Positions 1-10,415 of a stretch of DNA of 64,000 nt are shown here, one piece after another; positions within the stretch are counted from its first letter, which is position 1, and every line of letters begins with the position of its first letter. The stretch spans positions 62,001 through 126,000 of the forward strand of contig JALQPE010000101.1 of assembly GCA_030407315.1 (NCBI GenBank), given 5' to 3'. The notes beneath the pieces are model-generated. The model was not told the origin of the DNA. It searched no databases and saw only the letters and a program-made list of their open reading frames with translations. This stretch comes from Asparagopsis taxiformis. Its lineage: Eukaryota > Rhodophyta > Florideophyceae > Bonnemaisoniales > Bonnemaisoniaceae. The position numbers and the translations under genes are program-made.

Positions 1-78
1 CTATTTTCTGTTCCAAAGGTCCTCGCTTCCAAAACAGCCATATTTGAAGACATCTGGCCCAGAGACTGCACGCTGTGA

Positions 79-384
79 TGGACAATATCACTTCCAGCAT
101 CAGAAGAAGCGATATCGTGTTTGTTCTTGGGCGAATCCCACGGTTTGTCGCCAACTTCCCTCGCAGAGACTGGTGACGTCACGAATCCTTTGTTCCTTGG
201 ACTTAGCAGAGAGAGAACTGAGAATCCTTTTGCCATCGACTTTGATTTGAAAGGACTTCTGTCCGTGGACGAAGACGATCCGAATAGTTTCAGAGTCCTG
301 TCTGCGTTGCGAGGCGACTTGTTCTTTCTTCCAAACACTTTCATTGTTTTGCGTAAGCTTGGAAACTTTGCGGGAAGACGATAA
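79..384 (+). other. possible 3' end of an unrecognised gene
   Basis: An open frame ends with a stop at 382-384. Its last 60 or so residues look protein-like, with an acidic stretch followed by a hydrophobic segment ending LRKLGNFAGRR. It has no ATG in the window, so it could only be the last exon of a gene starting to the left or spliced around 170-220. The pattern LP..FIVLRKLG faintly recalls the C-terminus of ABC1/ADCK atypical kinases, but this is a guess. A minus-strand frame (100-465) overlaps it and looks equally open, so the strand is not certain. Confidence 0.2.
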
Positions 385-1204
385 ACGTACGGTGTGTTGA
401 GCAGAAGTTGTGTAACGCTTCACTTGCAGTAGAGAATAGCAATAATGGATTGAGCTTGTTCTCAAAACCGTTGGGATGGTTGACTGGTGCAGTTAAAAGC
501 ATATAGTTATCCACCGCGATCTTAGAGTAAGTTCGCGGAGATCAGATTAGTTGAGGATGGACGGTCAAATGAGCCACGAATGAGCTGCTCAATGCATTGT
601 GCATCCCAAGCTCCTAGAGAGTTCACCTGGCTGTTTGCCATTCACGGCAAGGCCTCAGATGGGGCGATGATGTGAAGCAACTAGACTCTGAGAGCAGTAG
701 AGCAGTGTATCGCTCTAGGCATCATCGATAGATTGCTTGAATCACTTTGCAGTTGCATAGTGTTGAGTGGCATTGGTGATTCTCTGTGATTGAAACAATT
801 TCGTGGCAGTGACTGGTTGGGTCACTGCAATTCTTTGAATTGCTCGTGACTAAATAGTCAAAGTATGAACGGGCGCCAGTTTCTAAGCGTGATGCGTCGG
901 CCACGTGAGCGGGCAGAGCGGAGGCGTGTGTGACTGGATTGGCTACAAACACAGCGAGATGTAGGCGACGATGGCAGGGGGTGCATGAGGTGATCATCTC
1001 GGCTTGCAGTGGCAGCAAGCACCAATCGTTCGCGGAACAATGTTTGAATCACTCAATGTGTTCTTCTTCCAACAAGGACAGATTTATTGTGTAAACGAAT
1101 AAAGGCGTCGAAATTTACGAGTTGTAGTTTAATACGTTTCATAACATACACGGGCAGCGCAGCACATCTTCATCACAAGTGATCATTTTATTGCGCACTA
1201 GTCT
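385..1204. other. intergenic, no gene seen
   Basis: Only short broken frames occur on both strands. It includes the 3' flank of the kinase gene that ends at 1205. No RNA gene or repeat was recognised. Confidence 0.5.
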
Positions 1205-2899
1205 TTACTTTTCGCCGCTCAAATCGCTGACGTCGGTAGCGGGAGAATTGCTTCCAATGTGCATCCAATTACGAATACGCATGCCGATACCTATTTGTTT
1301 GCGCAACCGTCGACTTGAACGCAACGGCCCAAGTGAGTCTCTATCTGGTAGCTCCGATTTACTCCGATGATTTTGTACAATACGCTTGCGAGCAAGTGAA
1401 CCCCCAAGTGCAGGCGAAGTGAGGAATTCGTTGCCATCCTGTGTTTCTTCTTCCTTGTTATGCGCAGTATTGGAAATGGTCAATGCAACGTTGCGAGCTG
1501 CTCGGTTTGTTTGTTCGTTGCGCGCTGTTTCGGAGGCGGAATTTTGTTGCGCATGCGCACTGGAATTGAGTATCAACGGATTGCGTGGTGCAGAGTGAGA
1601 GTCTTCCGTCATTGCCGTTCGAACGCTGGAGCGGCTTCTTCGTGAGTTACTACGCGCCTCTTTGCGTGATTCCGAACGTTCACGACGAATGACGTTGCCG
1701 GATGGGTCCCAAATGCTGAGACTGACGGAGCGGAAACCGCGCGTGAGTGATCGCAGTCTTCCCGATGTGTTTTGCGATGGTCGAGACATAGCCTGAATTT
1801 GTTTAACACGCTCCAACGCTTCTTCGGCTGTTGGACGCGCCGAGCCGTCCTTGGTGAGCAAGTCTTTCACGAGCTGTTTCGTTTCGGGGGAAATGTTGGA
1901 CCAAACTGGGAGGCCAAAGTGCGGCTCTGTGCTGCGGACGGCGCGAAGAATTTGGCGACCAGTTGAACCCTGGAAGGGCATGTGATAGGAGAGCAGGACG
2001 TAAAGCATGACGCCGCAGGCCCACATGTCAGATTGTTCGGGAACGTGTTCGCGAGCGCTGGCTATCTCTGGGGACACGTAAAGAATTGTGCCACACATGT
2101 CATTGCAAGTTTCTGTGCGCGGAGAATGTCTTGAACGAACGACGAGCAGGTCAAAGTCTATGAGCTTCATGACTTGGCGTGGGTCTGAAGGAGGGGTTTC
2201 GAAGACAAAGTTTTCGAGCTTGATGTCGCGGTGAGCGGCTCGACGGGAGTGGAGATAAGATATGGAATAGAAGAGTTGACGGGCGAGGAAGAGCACTTGG
2301 GGCTCTGAGAATGGCTTTCCACGGGATTCTAGACGGTCGTAGAGGTCGCCGCCGTGGAGGAATTCGAAGACGTGATAAAAGTATTGCTCATCTTCAAAGT
2401 CGTCATAGAAGTGCGCAATGTAGCGATGACGAAGGGCACGAAGAGTGATAGCTTGCTTGCGCATAGCGGCCATTTCCTTTTCATTGAGACGCTGCTTGCG
2501 AACGAGCTTGATGGCCACGCAGAGACCGTCCGGTCCGGACTTGCCTTTGAGTACGGTGCCGAAACTGCCTTCATTAACGACTTGAAGGACGACATAGCCA
2601 GCTGCAACGAGTGCGGGAGTCATCCATTCTTGCAGCGGTTGGAGGGGCTGGGGGTGGTGTGGCATTGGTGCGGAATGGTGCGGGCGAGAGCGACGGAGCT
2701 GTCGGCGGGAATTGTTGTACGAGGGCGTGTTTGGGATACGCGGTCGGTCGGTCGAGGGCGTTTGACGGTGCGAGGTTGACGGTGGTGGCGTTGCAGGGAG
2801 TGGTGTGGAGAGCGTTTTACCTATGATAGCGGGGGATGTCATAGGCCAGAGAGAATTTGAGGCAGTTGAGGATGAACGAGCAATGACTTGAGTTTGCAT
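1205..2899 (-). CDS. CaMK-like serine/threonine protein kinase with DFD motif
   Basis: A 564-residue protein in one frame, starting at a clean ATG. Residues 1-95 are Ser/Pro-rich and probably disordered. The kinase domain spans about 100-365. Visible motifs are a P-loop NEGSFGTV (108-115), the ATP lysine in VAIK (131), HRDIKLEN with the catalytic Asp at 225, an SPE in place of APE (276-278), and DMWACGV of subdomain IX. Two positions are unusual: the metal-binding DFG is DFD (248-250), and the first P-loop glycine is Asn. The activation segment and overall pattern look like the CAMK/CDPK group, but no EF hands follow. The C-terminal 200 residues are Arg/Ser-rich and low in complexity, which may be a regulatory tail. 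Substrate and pathway are unknown. The gene stands alone, transcribed leftwards. Confidence 0.9.
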   Translation of the reverse strand: MQTQVIARSSSTASNSLWPMTSPAIIGKTLSTPLPATPPPSTSHRQTPSTDRPRIPNTPSYNNSRRQLRRSRPHHSAPMPHHPQPLQPLQEWMTPALVAAGYVVLQVVNEGSFGTVLKGKSGPDGLCVAIKLVRKQRLNEKEMAAMRKQAITLRALRHRYIAHFYDDFEDEQYFYHVFEFLHGGDLYDRLESRGKPFSEPQVLFLARQLFYSISYLHSRRAAHRDIKLENFVFETPPSDPRQVMKLIDFDLLVVRSRHSPRTETCNDMCGTILYVSPEIASAREHVPEQSDMWACGVMLYVLLSYHMPFQGSTGRQILRAVRSTEPHFGLPVWSNISPETKQLVKDLLTKDGSARPTAEEALERVKQIQAMSRPSQNTSGRLRSLTRGFRSVSLSIWDPSGNVIRRERSESRKEARSNSRRSRSSVRTAMTEDSHSAPRNPLILNSSAHAQQNSASETARNEQTNRAARNVALTISNTAHNKEEETQDGNEFLTSPALGGSLARKRIVQNHRSKSELPDRDSLGPLRSSRRLRKQIGIGMRIRNWMHIGSNSPATDVSDLSGEK

Positions 2900-3936
2900 G
2901 TTGGAACGTTGAGCGTTTGGTTTGCGTTGTCGCTCGACTTTTGTGGATCGCGGCCAAGTTGATAGAGTCAGTTGATGAGCTCATAATCGGTAGCGGATGA
3001 GCAGAAGTTTGTTTATTAATGGATTTATTACTGTAAGTAGGGAAATGATATATGCTTACAGTACCTCTACTTGATGGCGTATAAGAGCATCAAGCGAGTG
3101 AAGTGCAAAGGTACACGCGCGCACACGTTGTTTGGGGCGAGAGATGTTGACAGTCTGTCCGTACCGGCGCTTACCATTCGTTTCAAATGGGCCTGCCAGT
3201 TGAGTGCAGCACTTGTGGCCCGATTCCCTGATGCAATGCAATGCCCTTCAGCGACAGTTTAGCAATGCTCCACCAGTCAGTTAGTCAGGCCATGACATCA
3301 TCCCAACGGTTGCTCTTGCATATGCTGCACTGCACAGCACGGCACTGCCGCCGCACGTTTGGTTTCTGTGCTGCAGCAGTGCCACTGCCTGCCGCGCCGC
3401 GCCGCCCCACGCCGCCCGCCTCCATTCCACGGTAGAAACAGTCCACGCGCACACCGCACCGGCCCGTAACTGCTGCCACGCATCTTGCCTGCCATACATT
3501 ACAGTGTTTTCTTAATAACCTACGGTTACTCCGAGTAAAAATAGATCAGATCATCGCCTCCTTGATTTTAATCTCGAGTGATGACGTTTCCAATTTCTCC
3601 ACCGTCGTTGTACACGTATACAATACAATCAATTTGCTAATTGTTCTGCGATGTTATCAATTTCACAATTCAACACTGCTGGACTAGGACGTTTCACTCC
3701 TATGATTTCGTGGATAATATATTGCCCCGCGTCGCACTCTCCCACATGCAATATGCAACTATACACACTTCAACCTTAGCCAATTGTTATTGCAATCAAG
3801 TCATCAACGCGACAATCCGTCCCCTTCCAGTCTCCACTCACATGCTCCACTACCCTACTTCCATTCCTCCTTCATAGCCCCCCGCCCCACCCGCTCCCCC
3901 ATCCAGACACACACACTCGCACCGTCTTTTTCCACC
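2900..3936. other. intergenic between divergent genes, no gene seen
   Basis: This region separates the leftward kinase gene from the rightward NT-C2 gene, so it should hold both promoters. A GC-rich stretch near 3335-3430 and a pyrimidine-rich leader just before 3937 are visible. I see no convincing TATA box close to either start and no RNA gene. Confidence 0.5.
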
Positions 3937-6560
3937 ATGAAGCGTGTCGGCAATAAGTCCGGCCAGCTTGTCCGAAGTGCATCGCGTAGAGGAAAGTCTT
4001 CCGCTCGATTTCAGGTATGTCCTACCTTCTTTCCCTCCTATTTCAACTGCTCGTCACCCTCATCTCCATGTGCACCACTTGGCTATGCGCCAATCTCTTC
4101 CCATCCAAGTGTCGTCGCCATTTGCTTCACGACAACCTCCACTACTCGATATTTGAGGAACGCAACCCCAATTATTCCCCCTCCCTCCCTCTTCTGTCTT
4201 TCACTTTTATACTGACACTTTAATTTCTTTCGTCTCCTCAGTTTGATGTCACTGTCGATAAAATCTATGGAGTAAAGCCCGGCTCGACATACTTTGTCAA
4301 ATGGTCCCGTGGTGTCAAAGTTGCCTCCACAAAACACTATACCGCTTCCAAGGAGCATGCTGGCAAGGCGGGTCTTCCATGCAACCAGAAAATCTCACTC
4401 CTCGTTACCCTATACCGCGAAGAAGGAAAGAAATTTGATGCCAAAGATGCCAAACTATCCCTCATTCTAGTCAATCCCAAAAAGCAAGAACGCACCGCTG
4501 CTAAAATTCATTTCGACCTCAGTGTCTTCGCAGGTGTACCGTCGTCCAGCACACCAAAAGTCTTCAAGCTCTCCGACAAATTTTCTATTCGGACTGTAAT
4601 TGACTCACGTTTCCTAAAGTCCGGAACTGGAGGACCTGGTAGTGGTGGTGCATCTTCTGCTCTCTCCGGTATTTCTGGTCGTTCTTCGGACGAGGATGAA
4701 ACTGAGGACGACTTTGATGATCTTGCCCTCGATGACGTTCCAGAACCTGAAGTAACAACTGCTCCCAAAGCGCGAAAAGCGCCGTCTGCAGCGAGGAGTC
4801 CAAATATTTCTTCAGGGAAGGTTCCAGCTCTGTCAGAAGCACCACGCACAACTACGAGCTCTGTTACCACCGATAGACGGAAAGCATCCAGCGCCACTCC
4901 GCCTAGTCCTCCGACACAACCCCCTGTACGTCCAAAAAGGGGAAAATATCCCCCAGTTGTTGTCGAGCCTAAGGACACTTCTCGCGCTGCGGATGAAACG
5001 CCGGCTCTGGATAAATTGAAAGTCGAAAATGAAAAGTTGTCTCTCGACTTGAAACGTGCCCAGGAGACGAGGCGCAAAATGGAGGAGGCCCATACAGAGG
5101 AAGTTACCAACTTGAAAAATCAGATTGACTCACAGACAAAAGAGGCTTCAGCTTCGGCTTCTCAGATAGTTGCTAATGATGCGTCGTTAACTTTACTCAA
5201 CTCAAGAAACTCTTTTCTGGAGTCGGATATTACATCGCTGAGGAAAGAGCTCGAGCAGGTGAAACAGGACAGAGATCGACTTCAGGTGAAAGCCAAACAG
5301 CTAGCTTCGTCTGAAGCGAAGAATCGAGAGTTGTCTAGTGAGGTAGACAGATTAACTATCGCAGTATCAGAAACAAGGACTGCATCTCGAGGGGTTAATG
5401 ACAATGCTGAGATCCAGAACCGCATGGCTGCTCTGCGAGAAGAGAAGAACGAACTGGATGCCAAGCTCAAGGCACATGCAGAGCATTCAGAAAAGGTGAA
5501 GCAGACATATGAGCAGCTTTCTCGCATGTACAACAAGTTGCGTGAAGAAAACTTGAGTCTCCAGGAAGAAGTACGCAGAGGAAAGGGGGCATTGCGAAAA
5601 GCGACAGTGGAAAACAGCTCAATTGGAATGGAGGAGTTGACTGCGGAATTGGAGGAAACACGAAATGACCTTCGTGATATAGAAGCAGCGAAAACATCTC
5701 TAGAATCAGATCATGATCGTCTTGAGGCACAAGTTAATGTACTACAGGAAAGGCTGGATAAGACGACGCAGGCATTAAGGGATGCTCATATAGAGGCCGA
5801 AGACTTGCATGCAGAAGCTGAGGAATTGAAGAGCCAACGAGATATAGCAATGAAGCGCGCATTGTCTAAAGGAAAGGGTAGTGTGAACGGTGATCCTGTC
5901 ACATCTCGTTCTCCGAGCAAGGAAGAGGAGGACCTTCGTATTGCAAAGGAAAAGCTGGAGAGAGAGCGAGGTCATTTGATGCGGCGACTGGAAGAAATGG
6001 ATACGGAAATATCGGATCTGCGAATGGATATTGAATATGAAAAGGGGGAGAAACTCAAAGCGAGAGAAGAGCGGGATAAGATGCGAGAATCGGCTCGTGC
6101 GTTGGAACGTAGAACCTCTCAAGCAGCTCAGCAGTCAGATACGGTCCATTCTCTTCGTAGAAAGCTGTCGACCCATGTGATGCGAGAGCAAGATCATGAG
6201 TCAATGATTTCAGGGCTACGTGAAGAAGTGGCCCGCTTGCAGAACGAGCTTGATGAAGCCAAAAAGGGATATGAGAGACAGTCATCTGGACAAAGTGATG
6301 AGGTTGAGTCGATACTACAAATTTTGGTGCCGACGAAACTGGCGTTGGCGGAAGCCGAGGAGGAGAAGCTGCACTTGCAATTTTCAATGAAGCAATTGAA
6401 AAAGAATGAAAAAGCTATCCAACAGAGACTGGCAGCGCATGCATCACGACTGGAGGTGAAACTTGGATTGGCTACTGAAGAACTAGAGTTATTACGTAGG
6501 CGGCATGATGCTAATGGCAATGGTGGTCTCAACGAGCTCGGGATGGATGTAGATTACTAA
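3937..6560 (+). CDS. NT-C2 domain plus long coiled-coil protein, one intron
   Basis: Predicted as exon 3937-4014, intron 4015-4241 (gtatgt to ctcag, 227 bp, phase 0) and exon 4242-6560, giving 798 residues. The ATG sits in a tccaccATGA context. Exon 1 encodes only a basic 26-residue peptide. Exon 2 opens with FDVTVDKIYGVKPGSTYFVKW, which together with the next 110 residues matches the N-terminal C2 (NT-C2) domain of EEIG1/EHBP1-type and plant PMI1-type proteins. A Ser/Pro-rich acidic linker (about 150-280) follows. Then come about 500 residues of heptad-rich coiled coil and a short C-terminus. In other eukaryotes such proteins link membranes or organelles to the cytoskeleton, so a membrane-trafficking scaffold is inferred. 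An intron frame shift is excluded because both exons join in phase and complete the C2 fold. Confidence 0.8.
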
Positions 6561-6701
6561 CGAATAATGTTGTGTTTTAGATGTAACATAGATGTAAAGT
6601 TTCACTGTAGCAAATGTGCAGCGTGTGGATAAGGGTTACAGTGCCATATTGGCACTGCTGGTGTTGTAATCTGCTGTTCTATTTCAATATGCCTCGATAT
6701 A

Positions 6702-8024
6702 TCAATCGAATAATTGTGCCCAAATAGTGCCGTCCGACTCCTTGGAGAAGAACGTGGTCGCTGCATTCTCATCCAGTTCAGCAGCAAGGAGAATACAGCT
6801 GCAATTATTCCAAACGTAAAACTTCTCGTCTTTGTTTGTTCCGGCACCTATATAAATAAAGCACTTACCATCACACGCAATGGCCCAAACATCATCTTCA
6901 TTGACATCCGAGTCTGAAAGCGTATCTGCTTCCTTCTCTAAGGAAAGGACAAGCGATCCGCTCTCGTCCGATATCTTGAATAACTTTTTGGGTTTTGAAA
7001 AGTCCACATCATCACTAATTTCTGCCGCGCGCTCGTAATCGGCGTCAGGCAAGGAGTCTAATTTTTCACCCAATAACTGCCAGAACGGCTCACATTCGAA
7101 CACCTCCTCACCATCAAGAATTGTAATATCGGGCATTCCATTGCGTTCCGCTCTGATATCCTGTTCTATAATTTCCATTGCGCGACGCCGCTCTCTGACA
7201 TTTGCTTGTGGAGCATTAAACTGGTAGATTGTCATACCATTGTCCAGCACGAAAACATCACTATTGTTGAGCGATGAAGCTGATAGGGGCACTTGGAGTA
7301 CTCGAACGGATGACTCTGTTGCGGCCATCTGCAGAAGGCGCGGTTTATAAACCTCGGGTTCAACCGTTTTGAAACTGATTCACGACAATTGGCGGTGTTA
7401 GATAAAAGCGAATAAATGGATTATAGAAAAGTTTAGTGCGACGTTGACGTACCCGCTGTCCATGCCTCCATCAAGATATGTCACCGACTCAAAGTATGAG
7501 TGAAATAGCTTTGACTCACTATATTGGACCTCACGATGCTGAACGGGCTTCTGATGCAGCAAGTCATCAACATTGACAGTATAATATGCAGCAGAGCCCG
7601 ACTCATCCTGAGTACTGTCTTTGCCGATCCAATAATGCAGCTGCCAATCTAACACCTCAGAATCTGGCTTTTGGGTTGTTTTGAGCACAATATAACAATC
7701 ACCGCTGTACAAAGACAAGTTTCCAGCACGAGGTTCTTGTTTGACGGGTTCAAATTTTTCTACACGCCAAATTTCAATTCCGACTTGTTGACCTGCTCCA
7801 TCAAATGCCGCCTCAGATTCAGCTGCTTTCTGTCGCAATTGTTTGTCCTCATCGGATCCGATTCCTCCGATATTTGTGAGCTTCCATTTGTTATCGCCTG
7901 CAATGGCCTCGGCCATTTTGCCTAGAATATCGGCCCCATTGCGGGTAGTGGAAGTCGGCTGCTGTTGAGCAGCGCCCACTTGGTCCTTGACGATCGCGAA
8001 GAGTTTCTTACCAAGTCCAAACAT
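6702..8024 (-). CDS. gelsolin/severin-like actin-binding protein, one intron
   Basis: Predicted as exon 7453-8024, intron 7375-7452 (78 bp, gtacgt to aatcag on the minus strand, phase 2) and exon 6702-7374, giving 414 residues. Splicing joins a first half ending LDGGMDSG to a second half starting FKTVEPEVYKPRLLQ, exactly as in the gelsolin G1-G2 linker, so the intron call is strong. Domain G1 lies at about 60-195. It has the IEIWRVEKFEPV entry, GDCYIVLKT and WQLHYWIGKDSTQDESG. G2 (about 205-310) has RVLQVPLSASSLNNSDVFVLD. A divergent G3 follows to the end. Three domains and this length match severin/fragmin/CapG proteins, which sever or cap actin filaments under calcium. A TATA box lies at 8075-8081, about 50 bases upstream. 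Confidence 0.88.
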
Positions 8025-8074
8025 ATTGTGTCTACGTGGTGGGATGCCCTAACGAGCGCAGCAGTTGTGCGATG

Positions 8075-8081
8075 ATTTATA
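8075..8081 (-). promoter_or_regulatory. TATA box of the gelsolin gene
   Basis: TATAAAT on the minus strand, 50 bases before the gelsolin ATG. It lies in a 280-base divergent promoter region shared with the oxidoreductase-acetyltransferase gene. Confidence 0.55.
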
Positions 8082-8228
8082 AAGACGATTTTATGTGGAA
8101 GGAAGCTTTGGCAGCTTACAAAACTATCGACATACAGTGGCAAGATTTTTTGCATTCCCTGATGTTGCGAGGACTTACACTTTGCTCGTGTAAATGGGGA
8201 CCAGTGGACCGTATCGGACCAAGTTTTT

Positions 8229-8235
8229 TATATAA
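8229..8235 (+). promoter_or_regulatory. TATA box of the oxidoreductase-acetyltransferase gene
   Basis: TATATAA, about 70 bases before the chosen ATG at 8305. An earlier ATG at 8239 lies only a few bases after the box, so it would precede the expected transcription start. This supports 8305 as the first usable start. Confidence 0.55.
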
Positions 8236-8304
8236 CGGAATGCCACGTGGAGCAGTACTGCTCATCACTGGCTCTGCACAAACTACCCTTCGTTGGTGAT
8301 TGCA

Positions 8305-10059
8305 ATGCCTGACCTTTGTGACTCTCGCGGCGCTCACGCACAAATGGCGCACCATGTCACAGGACTGCGCAAGCTCATCGTTGTGGGTGCCGGCCGGTTT
8401 GGCATAAACCACATTCTCACAGCCCACAAACTCGGAGTCTTGCAAGCTGTTGTTGATTTGAACAAGGATGCGCTCACCAACGCTGCCAATAAATTACCTG
8501 ACAATCATTCAGTCCGCTTTTATACCACATTGTCAGAGGCAATGCACATTGTTCCTGATGCCGCCGTAGTGGTAGCAACACCACCCTCTACACATTTCGC
8601 TGTTGCTCGCCAAGCCATTGATGCACGTCGTGATGTATTGGTTGAGAAACCGCTCTGTGATACCCTGGAGCGAGCACAGCAATTAGTGCAGATTGCTGAT
8701 AGCGCCGGTTGCGTGCTCATGGTTGACCACTTATTGCAATACAGTCTTCAACATTGTAGACTGCTGCAGCTTGTGCACTCTGGCTTCGTGGGTGAAGTTA
8801 CCCGCGTTAAAATGACTCGAATGAATTTCGGCACCGTCAGGACCGAGGAGAACGTGCTCTGGAGCTTCAGCCCTCATGATGTGTCCGTACTGCTTTCCAT
8901 CTGCAATAATCATACGCCGGTGGACGTGGTGTGCGTCGGGCAAAACGTAGTTTCATGCGGTATCGAAGATTACATTGACCTTTCTGTGCGTTTCGAAGAT
9001 GGCGTGCACGCGCAGATTGAAGCCAGCTGGATGCATCCACTGAAAGAGAGACGCACTGTCGTGTACGGAACCAATGGCTGCATAGTGCTCAATGAGGCGT
9101 CGCCGCATCCCAACCTGCCAAAGCTGCAGGGCTTCAAATGGACCGCAAAACGGAAGAGTGACGGCACAGCTGTCACCATCCAGAAGAACGAGCATGATCT
9201 GATGCGCATGATCGATGAATCCGATTCGGCGACGACAGGCAGTACTGAAAACACTCCCGAAAAACAGCCACTTGAGGCTGCCATAGAACATTTTCTGCAC
9301 TGTCGAGAGACGCGAAGCAGGCCTCGAACCGATGGTAAAGAGGGATGTCGTGTGTTGAGCGTCCTAACTGCCGCGACGGAATCATTGGCCAAAATTGGAG
9401 CCGCTGTGACGTTGCCCTCTAGACAAAACGTGAAAGTATTTAGCCACCCATCAGCGGTCATTGATACTGGCGCTATTATAGGTGCCGGCACCAAGGTGTG
9501 GCACTTTTCTCATATTATGTCCGGCGCAAGACTGGGGGAATTTTGCAATATTGGACAGAATGTGTACATTGGCGGCAAAGCAGTGCTCGGCAAGAACGTC
9601 AAAGTACAAAACAACGTATCAATTTACGACGCAGTGCTCGTGGGCGACGACGTTTTTCTGGGCCCTAGCTGCGTATTGACCAATGTAAAAACGCCGCGAT
9701 CGCACGTGAATCGTAAGAATGAATTCACCAAGACCACAATAGGCAAGGGGGCAACGGTGGGTGCCAATGCAACAATTGTCTGTGGTGTGCAATTGGGCGA
9801 CTACTGTTTTGTGGGTGCTGGTGCGGTGGTCACTAAAGATGTGCCAGCGCATGCTCTTGTGTTTGGAAATCCGGCAACAATTCGGGGATGGGTGTCTACA
9901 ACCGGTGTCAAACTAGTGCAAGTGGCTGAAATGGGAGAGGGTAGGAAAGTTTTGCAATGCACCGAGTCGAAAGAAGTGTATACGCTTTATGGAAACGGTC
10001 GCGGTGATTCAGAGTCACCATGTTTGATCAGCCATGAAAGCAATTCGATGTCGGAATGA
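8305..10059 (+). CDS. fused Gfo/Idh/MocA sugar dehydrogenase and left-handed beta-helix N-acetyltransferase
   Basis: A 584-residue intronless protein with two enzyme domains. Residues 25-370 are a Gfo/Idh/MocA oxidoreductase. It has the dinucleotide-binding IVVGAGRFG near the N-terminus, ATPPSTH, and the VEKPLC motif whose EKP lysine is residue 115. Residues about 381-535 form a hexapeptide-repeat acyltransferase of the WbpD/WlbB type, with repeats such as GAIIGAGTKVW, GEFCNIGQNVYIG and GAGAVVTKDVPAHALVFGNPA. In bacteria the separate homologues WbpB and WbpD act on UDP-N-acetylglucosaminuronic acid on the way to diacetamido-uronic acid sugars, with the aminotransferase WbpE between them. The fusion therefore probably makes a modified nucleotide sugar for a cell-surface glycan (inference). 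Acquisition from bacteria is likely. The first in-frame ATG is used; an upstream TTG is not a credible eukaryotic start. Confidence 0.88.
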   Translation: MPDLCDSRGAHAQMAHHVTGLRKLIVVGAGRFGINHILTAHKLGVLQAVVDLNKDALTNAANKLPDNHSVRFYTTLSEAMHIVPDAAVVVATPPSTHFAVARQAIDARRDVLVEKPLCDTLERAQQLVQIADSAGCVLMVDHLLQYSLQHCRLLQLVHSGFVGEVTRVKMTRMNFGTVRTEENVLWSFSPHDVSVLLSICNNHTPVDVVCVGQNVVSCGIEDYIDLSVRFEDGVHAQIEASWMHPLKERRTVVYGTNGCIVLNEASPHPNLPKLQGFKWTAKRKSDGTAVTIQKNEHDLMRMIDESDSATTGSTENTPEKQPLEAAIEHFLHCRETRSRPRTDGKEGCRVLSVLTAATESLAKIGAAVTLPSRQNVKVFSHPSAVIDTGAIIGAGTKVWHFSHIMSGARLGEFCNIGQNVYIGGKAVLGKNVKVQNNVSIYDAVLVGDDVFLGPSCVLTNVKTPRSHVNRKNEFTKTTIGKGATVGANATIVCGVQLGDYCFVGAGAVVTKDVPAHALVFGNPATIRGWVSTTGVKLVQVAEMGEGRKVLQCTESKEVYTLYGNGRGDSESPCLISHESNSMSE

Positions 10060-10415
10060 GTTGGCTGCTGTCTGTTCGAGCAAAGCGGACTGGTGTTCAT
10101 AGCACCACGCGTAACTGTATTTAAACGCTTCTGTTTCAACTAATCCACGCTTCCTCAACAACAAACGCTCGAGACGTTTTGAGATGAAGATAGTAGCCCA
10201 CGGTTACTCAAGTAGTAGCCAATTCTTGCCGTCATAAAATATGTTTTCTAAAAGCCGAGCAACAGGTGATCTGGGGACAACAGAGATCATCAATGTTGGC
10301 ATCTCTTTACGGCTAAACAACTACTTTTGACATCTCTCAATGCTGAAGACGTCACCAATTAAACGGACCTTGACAGCATCGCATTTAGTGAGCACAACTT
10401 TCGGTATACTTCAAA
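10060..10415. other. convergent intergenic spacer, nothing seen
   Basis: The 3' flanks of two genes that converge on it. It is AT-rich with no long frame, no RNA gene and no clear repeat. Confidence 0.5.

Noticed and set aside
100..465. Minus-strand frame at the left edge
   Set aside because: It starts only at TTG and overlaps an equally open plus frame; no domain is recognisable, so neither is called as a gene.
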